Shown: positions 55,045 to 64,000 of the stretch, in pieces
How the letters are laid out: every line of letters starts with the position of its first letter
Numbering within the stretch: position 1 is the stretch's first letter
Source of the DNA: Ctenosaura bakeri
Taxonomy: Eukaryota > Chordata > Lepidosauria > Squamata > Iguanidae
DNA: 64,000 nucleotides
Direction of reading: 5' to 3'
Assembly (NCBI GenBank): GCA_948474755.1
Contig: CAOLHI010000252.1
Span: forward strand, 248,001-312,000
Program-made: the position numbers and the translations under genes
Notes under the pieces: generated by a model
What the model saw: the letters and a program-made list of their open reading frames with translations, nothing else
Told to the model about the DNA's origin: nothing
Database searches by the model: none

Positions 55045-56783
55045 TATGTATGTATACGTGTGTCTGTGTGTATATCTCACACACACACACGCATGCATGC
55101 ATACACATACTTTTGTTAATAACTATAAACCAAAACAGCCCACATTCCCTCTGTAATTTTCCCTCCCTCTGTAGGGGCTTAACAGACAGAGGAGATCAAC
55201 TGATGGTCCAGAGCCAGATGTGTAGGGCACACCATCTAGAAGTGTTTGTGTCAAGACGAGCATTCTGACTCTGCACCAGCAGGACAACTTGGCAGTTCTG
55301 CAGGAAACAGAAGCCTAATTTTCTGTACAAGCGTCTTGATGCATTTTTTTGGAGAACTAATCCTACTTTGCAGATTTGGCACTCTCTCAATATATTGGCT
55401 TCCCCTGTCTTGATTATATATTTGTAAATAATCAGCTCTTGTAAGGATATCATGGGCACAATCCAGTCATTAAAACTGAACCTCTTCAGGCCTTCCTGGT
55501 TTCACTGGATAACTGTGGACACGTGCTCAACTCCTCCACTGAAATCAATGCAACTCAGTAGACACTGAAGTTAATAGTATATGGTGCTTGATAAACTTTA
55601 TCCAGTACTCTCTCTTTAGAAGAAAAGTCATCTTGCAAAACTGGGTTGGGCAGCAATGGCAGGTCCAAGGGCTAGTTTTCTGAAGAAGTTTAGATACAAC
55701 ACAGACTGCTGAAAATGCCTCGTGAAAATGAAAACAAAAACAGAAGTGGAAAAAAAAAAAAAAAACCCACACCAAAATGGCTTGTTTGATCATGTTAAAC
55801 AGAGCAGGGGGCCACACAATCTATTTAAGAGATGAATTGTCAGATCTAGAAGGTCCCAGAAGAGGCACTTCAGCTTTTGGGGAAAGGGCAGGAAAAGGGC
55901 ATTCTGAAGTGGATGAAGGCAGCAACAAAGCGGGGAGCATATGTGGTCCCAATGTTGCACTTTCCCCATCCCTGCTGGAAAGGAAGGCCCATGGCATGTC
56001 CGTTCACAAGGGGAAGAAAAAATTAAATAATGTCTCCTTTCAATACATCTGACCTTGGCTTGTTTTTGTTCTTACTTGCTTACAAGTTCACTTCAACTTA
56101 TAGTATCCTGACGCATGAGAGACCTCCAGGACTCTAGTCATCAATTGCCCTCTTCAGGACTTGGAAACTCAGCGCCACAGCTTTCTTGGATGAATTAAAT
56201 CTACCCGTAGTATATTCTCTCTGTTTTCCTACCGCTTTCCACTTTACCAACCATTATTTGCTTACTAAACATAGAAAAGAAAGGAGGTGGTCTTCTAAAG
56301 CAGCAGGCCTCAATCTTTAGAGACCCAGGACCCATTTTTAGTCAAAACATGTATATGAGTTATCACTCTATGAGTTTTTTTTAATTGTTATAGCTGCATG
56401 GCAGATGTTCTGCTATTATAAGCCAACTTATACTAGAAAGCACTTGGTAGTGTAGCACCAGTTGTGGGGGGGGCTAATGTTTTAATACATGGTTAACAAA
56501 TACTTGCTTTCTTTCAAATCTATTTTTACCTAGCAGCATTCCACTCCCTGCCCCAAGGCTGTGATCTACTCACATTGTTTGTGAACAGGATGAGTTATAA
56601 AAAATAAATATGCTTCTCCCATTAACCTTCTCCCATTTCATCTGCCACACCTTTCCCCTTTCAATTGCTTCCATCTTCTTCACTGCTTTCAGCACAAAGT
56701 ACTCATGAATAAATCTTTCAAACTGCATAAACAGTGTGCTGGAGTCTAAGACTGACTGGTCAAAATCCTAGACCATTTAGCCA

Positions 56784-56820
<37 letters not shown>

Positions 56821-57326
56821 TAAAAAAATATTTTTCTTTGTGTAAAGGATTTTTTTTCTTCACTGCAACTACTCGGATAGATCAAAGCCTCAAATAAAGG
56901 GATGTTTAGTGATCTCGATAGCAAGATGTGTTGTCTTTCATTATAACTGAAGAGCAGCAGACTTGCATTGACAAGAGATAAAGTGTGCCAAAAACAATGT
57001 AATGAAAATTAGCCATGTTCACAGCTTGTCATCCCGGTAGCAGCAACCAGAGCATCAATGTAGAGGGGAACCGGCCAGCCAGATTAGGAGAGATTTCATC
57101 ATCTGTAGAAATAGCAGACCCAGGACCATCACTGAGTTCTCACATTTGCCTTATATTCCCACACACCAAGAGCTCCAAATCTAATCTGATAAACTAGATT
57201 TCCCCAGAGCCTCAGGCTCTTTCAAACCAGGAACCTTGTACTTTCCAGCGTTCATCCACAGACACTGTCTAGTTCTGGAGCATAATCAGGTTCACCACAG
57301 ATTCAAGGTCACCAATAGAAGCCTAG
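55045..57326. other. No gene; microsatellites
   Basis: Alternating purine-pyrimidine tract at 55045-55112, an A-run at 55749-55766 and a (TG)n array at 56786-56818. No exon is supported. Confidence 0.4.
56786..56818 (+). repeat. (TG)n microsatellite
   Basis: About 16 uninterrupted TG units. Confidence 0.95.
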
Positions 57327-57778
57327 AATTGGAAGAGACCCCAGGGGCCATCCAGTCCAATCCCCTGCCATGTAGGAACACACATCAAAGCACTCCCAAC
57401 ATATGGCCATCCAGCCTCTGCTTAAAAACCTCCAAAGAGGGAGAAGACTCCACCACACTCTGAGACAGCAGATTCCACTGCTGAACAGCTCTGACTGTCA
57501 GTAAGTTCTTTCTGAGTTTTAGGTGGAATCTCTTTTCCTGTAGCTTGGATCCATTGCTCCTTGTCCTAGTCTCCAGAGCAGTGGAAAACAATCCTGTTCC
57601 CTCTTCAGTATGACATCCTTTCAAATATTTAAACATGGCTATCATGTCCCCTCTTAACCTTCTCTTCTGCAGTCTAACATAACCAGCTCCCTAAGCCGTT
57701 CCTCATAGGGCATGACTTCCAGACCCTTCACCATTTTGGTCACTCTCTTCTGGACACATTCCAGCTTGTCAATCAATA
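57327..57778 (-). mobile_element. CR1 LINE, 3' portion
   Basis: A reversed, well-preserved copy. Read on the minus strand, one frame is open for more than 80 codons with the CR1-typical text FKYLKGCHTEEG and LQEKRFHLKLRKN. This reflects the 3' end of the CR1 family and is not a host gene. Confidence 0.9.
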
Positions 57779-60194
57779 TAAAACAACTTGTACCCCAGAA
57801 GAAGTCTGATGCTTCAGAGATGGTGCAGGTATTTTATAGCAAAGAAAAGTCATTTCTTTATGCTGTCATAGTCAAACTTGAATAAGCTGCAGAGGAACGC
57901 TCAAGAAGCCAGTTAGGTACCAAGTGTGCATGTGTGTGTGTACATGGAATATTTTATAAAGAGAAACAAAATAATCCTTATTGTTCTGAAGCGAGCTCTT
58001 TTTCATGTCCCACTCTAGAGCATCAGAGACGATAAAAGGAGACTTTCTCTCTCCCAGCTTCTGACAAGAAAGCTACAATCTCACATTCTCTCATCTACTG
58101 AAGTACAATGTGACCAGCTGCCTATGCTAAGCACCAAATATCCCTTCCATAGCTTTGGGGGGGGCATTGCATGGTAACCTATGATTGATCATAACAGGAG
58201 ACTTTTTAAGAAACAGTGTGCAGTCAGCATACTTAAGTAGGAGCTAACTGTGAAAGAACTGAGTGGTCAGCTTCAGGCCCAAGGTCTATCGCTGTAATGT
58301 TCTCCTCTCTTCAGCAAGAATGCAGAGACTGGGAGTGGGGATCAGGACAGGAGGAAACACTTTGAAAGAAACTCCACAGACTTCATCAGACAAAGCCATA
58401 TCCTGATGATATGGATAGGATTTGGAAAAAGCCTCAATCCAATTGCCCTTGTTCTTCAGAATCCTGATCATGGGCTGCATTATGCCTTCACCGTTCATAA
58501 TCATCTCTTAAAATCCTGATCAGAGATTGGATTCTGACTTTTCAGTTGGTTCTTGCTCTCCCTATCAATCTCAAGTACACCCATTTCCATCTATAAGCTA
58601 AAACAGGACACAATATGATTGCATTTTTCACCAACCATCAGGTTTCTAAAAAAACAACAGTGGATTGTGTAAGATTTTCCAAGGTCGCATCAAGAGTAGA
58701 AAAAGGTAATCACAGACTGGATCATTTTCTGTTGGTAGAAACTGGGCACAGTAGAAAGATGAGTACAGTGGAGTAAGCATTTTGAAATATCATTAATAAG
58801 CCCATCTTGAGTTAAAAGCAAGACATCAAGACTATGAACACCCACTCAGATACCGCTACTGGAAAGCCATATTAATCAAACCTAACACATATCCTAGTTG
58901 GAACCAATTAGCCAAGCGTTAAGAACCAGAGACTTCAATCAGCTAACTTGCTTTTAGATTCTCAATGCCATCATCACGCTTCTAAGGAATTAACTTATCC
59001 TGGAACCAACAGAGAGCCATCTAAGGAGTAAGAGTACTTATGAGACAAATTCCAAGCTCAGAATGCTGGACAGAGACGCATGGCAATTAAATCAGTAGAA
59101 GAAAGGGGGGGGAATATTCAGGAGCTACGAATGAGGCACTCTTATGCCAGTAGTTTCCACCACACTAAGCCTGTATGGCTATGATAATTTCTACACAAAT
59201 GACAACAGCTTTCCCCCTCTTTTCATGGAAACAAATAAAAGTAACGCTGACAAAAACAAAAGGCAATGCTTAAGATATTTTCAGAGTACATATTTATCAA
59301 CCATGATGACTAAAAGGTACTTGCTCTTACAGTGCGGGCTTATCTGGTAGAGGAGCAGGCAGATGCCTCCCTTCTCCACATCCACAAAGATATGAAAATG
59401 TATTCAATCAGTTGATCTCCACAGTCCCTGAATTCACACATTTCCTAGCATTATAAAAGCAAGGGGGAAGACACTGAGCATTGCTTTTTCACATGCATGA
59501 GTGGAACATCGATGTCACATATCGTATGAAGAGATGTGGGGCACATTCTCATTTCTCTGTAATGTTAAGCACATCACCTGATGAATATGAACTTGACCTC
59601 TCTCCTTGAAGATGAACAAGTTGTTTACCTGTTACTGTTACTTTTTGGGACACTGGTGGTGTCCCCAAAGGTCTGGGTTGAACAAATCAGTCTGATTCCA
59701 GGCTACATCTGTTTCACATGCATTCATTCATAATGCCATTTGCACACCAATTTTTATTCTTTTAAGGGCACACTATTTCATATGTAAAAACTTAAAATGT
59801 GTACTATGTATTGCATCCTAAAATATCATTACAAGCATTTTATCTTAAAAAATGCAGTTCTGCACTTATTGTAGCACACATTTGTATGTTTTCAGCCAAC
59901 AACTGTATTGCATGATCCCAAAGGACGACTTTGTTCTGACTGATGTACAGAGAGAAATGCACATGCTAGTAAACTGCACACAGCACACTCACATAAACAA
60001 TTTGAGGGGCAGCTCCAAACAGAGCTAGTTCTCCTCACTTATCAAGCTTCCCCAAGGAAAAAACCTCATGAAAGGAGCAGAATATTGCAGAACTGGAAAG
60101 AGAGGCCTCCATGGACACCAATATCCCAATGATAGGGTTCTAGTATCTAAAAGAAATTTGCCATCATGTGAGCCTGGCCAAACACTGTGCTTAC
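57779..60194. other. No gene recognised
   Basis: Unique sequence. A G-run lies at 58148-58156. Nothing supported. Confidence 0.35.
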
Positions 60195-60247
60195 ATCTGA
60201 GGCTCTCCTCTGGATCACCCTATCACTCCATGTTAGGTTGATGATGA
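60195..60247 (-). CDS. Weak candidate exon (53 nt)
   Basis: On the minus strand it has a very strong acceptor (tctttctctctctcattccag) and a fair donor (AGAT/GTAAGC). Only one frame is open, carrying in one base and ending in phase 0: IINLTWSDRVIQRRASD. The outgoing phase would fit the candidate exon at 22291-22350, but 38 kb and possibly other exons lie between. It may be a chance combination. Confidence 0.25.
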
Positions 60248-62027
60248 CTGGAATGAGAGAGAGAAAGAATTATCAGTCATGGTACCATGTTTAAGGAATG
60301 CAATCCACATGGAGGCCCACTTTGTGTCCATTCTGATGTTACCGTAATACCAATGGAAATATTTTTATTTGGTCTGGCCTGCAAACAGCTTGTATGAACT
60401 GATGAATGGTAGTTTTATCCATTTTAGTGAATGGGTATGTGACTTTTTTGTTGTTGTTGTTGTTGTGTTGTTCAACTCTTATTTTATTCTGATGTTTTCA
60501 TTCTTCAAATACACTGCCTTTACAGCTTTACTTAGGGATGGCCTAAACATCTTTTACATGAAGAAAATAATTGTTTTTTTTAAAAGTACAATACCAGGCC
60601 TTAATCTTCCTTTAGTTTCAGTTTCTCCCAGCTTCCTAGAACAACACAAGAACTGATGCCTTAAGAACCTGCACAGCACACGCGCTGAGAAAATAAAACT
60701 TGGCCTTTGCTTGTCTGAAATTAGTGATCTTTCAGGTCAGAGGCTGTGGCTTCCAGACAGGCTCAAAGCCCAGTGTCAGATATTTTTCTTCACAAACTCC
60801 AACAGGGAAAGGCCCTTGAAAATGAAATAGATTAAGTGGACTAAGCTAGTTCTAATCATTATTTTCCTGCACTGCCTGGATGAGGGATATTTCAACGACA
60901 GAGTACACACTCTTGCACTCTGAGACTTTAAAAACATTCCACCTCTTAGTTTGCCTTGATTGGTAGGGCTTACATCTCCCACATACTCAATCAGATCTGA
61001 ATCTACATTTGTATAAAAATTACCCTTTTGCGCTGACCTAGTGAGTATAATTGTGTACTGCCCCACTATGCCCACGATGAAAACAAATCAGTCAGATTGG
61101 ATGGGTCACCAGCTTGCACTGCCATCATATAAAACATAATTTACACAAATTGTTTTTTGCCTTGAATTGACGCTTTCCTTGTAAAGTTAATCCTCCACGC
61201 TGCGCCAAGAGCTGACACTTGGCAGGTGGTAAATACTTGATATTGCTATATGCAAAAAAAGAAAAAAATCTTATAATGCCAGTAATCAACATAAAGAGCA
61301 ACATAATCAGACCTTCCTATCTGCATAATCATAATGGTGGGGAGGGGGAAGCCATCATTAAGTAATATTCTCGAAGGGGATCACAGAGTGAGATCTGCTA
61401 CAAACACCCAACCCCACGAACACAGGGTAAGTACGAATCAACACCTACACTGGGAAGCAGAATGGTGGCATATTATACAATATAGTCTGAGACCTACCGG
61501 TGGGACACAGAAGCCTACAAAACTGCTGGTAACATTACTTGCCTGATATTTGGGATGTGAGCCATTATTTGGGTTGAACCATAACTAGTACTAATTAAGC
61601 TTGAACACAATATAAATCAGATTTAACACTGGCATTTGGCTCCTTCTGCATCATCTTTCACACAGAGATGGTTCCCACCTCCTAATGGTCTATGCATTGT
61701 CCTCATACCAGCTTGTGTTCACTTGTTCATTGTAAGACTATCAGAAACAATGGGCTATCTTATCCCTGCTCTCCCTTTCTTAGCTAGCAGTACCTTTGCA
61801 CACCTCTGGAGAAGACACCAGACTAGGAAGCACAGTAGCTAATGTACCAAAACCTTTCTGAGCTAACACGAAGTAGTCTACAAAATGCAAGACAGTGATC
61901 GCCTATTAGTTGAATGTTTAACGACAATCATTCACGCTTTTGAAAGGGGCATCACATCCATTCCATGAGGAACCATCTGGTTCTACAAGCTAATATAGAA
62001 ACAGACAAAATGTAAGCAACTGATATG
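60248..62027. other. No gene; possible regulatory stretch
   Basis: (TTG)n at 60448-60466. The part at 61110-61330 ('aaagttaatcctccacgctg', 'cataatcagaccttcc') is repeat-free and may be constrained. No exon is supported. Confidence 0.3.
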
Positions 62028-62216
62028 ATAGCCATCTTTAAATATCTGAAGAGATATCAAGCAGAAGATGGAGCAAGTTTGGACTCCTCTCCTCTGGAGA
62101 ACTTTAAACAGAAGTTGGGTAGGAATCTTCAGGAGTGTTGTAACTGTGTATTCCCCTACAGCAGGGGATTGGAGTAGATGGCCCTTTTGGCAGCTTCCAA
62201 CTTTCAGATTCTATGA
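62028..62216 (+). mobile_element. CR1 LINE, 3' end
   Basis: In plus orientation: 'tagccatctttaaatatctg', 'ggagaactttaaacagaagt', 'gattggagtagatggccctt' and the end 'cttccaactttcagattcta'. Internal deletion as in the 33641 copy. Confidence 0.85.
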
Positions 62217-63761
62217 GTTCTTGTTGAAAGAGGCCTTCTTCTCAGAAGTACACTTATTCAGACGAAAGCTGTGTAGGGGGAAAAAAATGGTAAAAACTAG
62301 CATTGTATGCTTCCTCCTTGAAAGAACAGAACATGAGTTGCTTGTATTCAAAGACCCCTTTCAACAAAAAGCCCTGACCATCCAAAAAGCCTCCACTGTT
62401 ATTTCCAGAACAAAACCAAACACAAAATAACCATCAAATCTTTGTACCAACAGGGGAAGCAAAGTGCTAAATAAGGATTTTGAGTGGCAGACGAAATTGA
62501 GAGTCCATCTGTATTATTTGTGGTGACAAAGAGCATCTATCAAAGTTTCACTGGTACTTAAAACTATGTTGGGATGGATCCAGTTTTAGTCATACGTAAG
62601 AATCATGAGCTGCTTCAAGTTCCATTAATTTCAGTGGATCTTTTCTTTCCTTCTTTCTTTCCTGAATTTAAACTCCACCTTTCTCCCGGGATGGGATCCA
62701 AAGTGGCACTGTCTGGATTTCTTTGCCTACCTTGTGATAACCTGTGAACTGGAAATAGAAATTCGAGAAGTGGCCTCTGACAACTTTTTTTCTCAGCTGT
62801 TTTGCTAGAGGCTTTCTCTGGCCAACAATGCTTCAAGTATGTAATAAGTACTGCAACATTGGCTTAACTGCTTTGCATATACTGTCACTTGCTGGATGGG
62901 AGAGCCTACCTCTAAGAATCTGGACAATCATTGGTCTTGCAAGTAGGTTTACTACTATTGTGGCACTTCCTGCTCTCTTACCAAGCTGTTACGGATTCCT
63001 GTAACAAAGAGGGACACATTTATTCCTACAACTTTCTGTTAACATCTCTTTACAAAAAGAGAGGGGGGAGAGAAAGAGAAATACATACATATAATTGATT
63101 GACCAATCATAATATCAATATATACTTATGTAATAACCCATTCACTCACTAATAACATGTAAAATCATTCAATATCCTCCTATGAGCAATCGGGTAGACC
63201 TGATTCCCAGGGCAGGCGTTGGTGACAGCCCATTATGTTCACTATAGAACACAGCCACAAGTCAGTTCTGCTCATAAATCTCTGTTGAAAGCCTTTTTCT
63301 CACTTACTGCAATCTTTTTTTTAAAAAAAGTGCCATGCAAGGAAAAGAAGAAAAGAAAACGAAAAATACCATGCACAAAAGTATTGATGTTGAGACGATC
63401 ATATAATTACCATATTTAGTGCAGCTGAAATGGTAAAATGCAGAAAGATGTTGTTAGTTTTCTTATCCTGACTTCTTAGGATATAAACGGCTAAAGGAGA
63501 AAAAGTGTCAAGAAGGGATGAATCACCTGCTGACCCAATGAAGGGGGTCCAGCTTCCTATCTTGTTCCATCTTTCCAAGTAAAAACAAAAATAAAATAAA
63601 GGAACTTCTCAGGCAGGTTGGTGATGACCCTGTTTTACTTCCCTTCCTCCACATCAGCCTGTTGATTATTTTTCTGATAGGCAGAGCAACATTATTAAGC
63701 ATCAGCTGCTTAATTGTGCCAGGCTTTTTACCTTGACCTATAAGGGGAAGGAAAGAAGAAA
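62217..63761. other. No gene; L2-tail trace
   Basis: A short L2-tail-like trace at 62640-62710 ('ccacctttctcccgggatgg'). An 18-nt segment at 62731-62748 lies between a strong minus-strand acceptor and a donor, but is too short to call. Confidence 0.35.
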
Positions 63762-63896
63762 TCTTGTGACAATTTTAAGACTAACCAGTTTATCTCAGCA
63801 TGAACTTTTGTGGATGCAAGTATTATGAAGATATGGATAGGAGTCCACAAAAGCTTATGCTGAAATAAATTTGTCAGTCTTAAAGGTGCCACAAGA
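63762..63896. mobile_element. Penelope-type tail, fold-back
   Basis: Two 53-bp arms (63762-63814 and 63844-63896) are inverted copies matching at 44 of 53 positions, separated by a 29-bp spacer. The right arm 'tccacaaaagcttatgctga' and 'cagtcttaaaggtgcc' matches the tail after the Penelope GIY-YIG fragment at 44501-44551. Confidence 0.7.
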
Positions 63897-64000
63897 CTGC
63901 CCCCATCAAATATCTTCTCCACTTTTAATACTTAAGCAGACCTATCTCTTTGAAAAAAGGCTTTCCAAGTTTCTGAATTCTTTGAAAGAACCTTCCACAA

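Noticed and set aside
57385..57645. 86-codon minus-strand frame with protein-like text
   Set aside because: It is the 3' end of a CR1 LINE; the same text recurs in other CR1 copies in this window.
62731..62748. 18-nt microexon between strong acceptor and donor
   Set aside because: Too short to test by reading frame, and the splice motifs alone occur by chance at this frequency.

Overview
This window looks like intronic DNA from a vertebrate nuclear genome, most likely a squamate reptile (lizard or snake). It has no bacterial-type operons or long intact genes. It is AT-rich and dense in microsatellites. Its interspersed repeats are the set expected of squamates: CR1 LINEs with short 3' ends, L2 LINEs, RTE/BovB-like LINE ends, a Sauria-type tRNA-SINE, a second tRNA-derived SINE, 5S-rRNA-derived SINEs, a Penelope-like element, and several families of short DNA transposons. 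I cannot name the species; the repeat mix fits a lizard better than a bird, turtle or mammal.

Host gene. The best evidence for a real gene is on the minus strand. Two exons, at 18253-18398 and 13984-14072, have strong acceptor and donor sites and phases that fit each other (phase 2 to phase 2). A third, at 22291-22350, fits upstream in phase 0. Together they encode about 97 residues rich in Ser, Lys and Arg with a basic patch ([11 protein letters not shown]). I do not recognise the protein. Weaker exon candidates lie at 60195-60247 and 8427-8485. The window therefore probably sits inside a long minus-strand gene with large introns.

Layout. 1-13 kb: a CR1, SINE pieces, a 5S SINE, an unnamed inverted-terminal repeat, a Tigger/pogo-like element and a Sauria-type SINE. 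13-24 kb: the three best exons, an L2 fragment, microsatellites and a fold-back Penelope-type end. 24-33 kb: another Tigger-like element, a GC-rich short transposon, a long decayed L2, an RTE end, a 5S SINE and a decayed CR1 reverse-transcriptase segment. 33-46 kb: CR1 and L2 remnants, an L2 inserted in a CR1, a palindromic transposon inserted in a SINE, its twin 0.8 kb away, an LTR-like stretch, a Penelope GIY-YIG fragment, and a GC-rich transposon inserted in a CR1. 46-64 kb: more CR1s, two inverted copies of a 385-bp Tigger-like element, a hAT-type element with a perfect 8-bp target duplication, SINEs, microsatellites and a second Penelope-type fold-back.

The most informative structures are nested insertions in which the interrupted repeat shows the exact empty site. 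They define a family of short transposons with GGCC-type ends and 3-bp target duplications. Several non-repetitive stretches with clustered homeodomain-like motifs could be conserved regulatory elements, but that needs comparison with other genomes. I see no rRNA or tRNA gene, CRISPR array or complete protein-coding gene.
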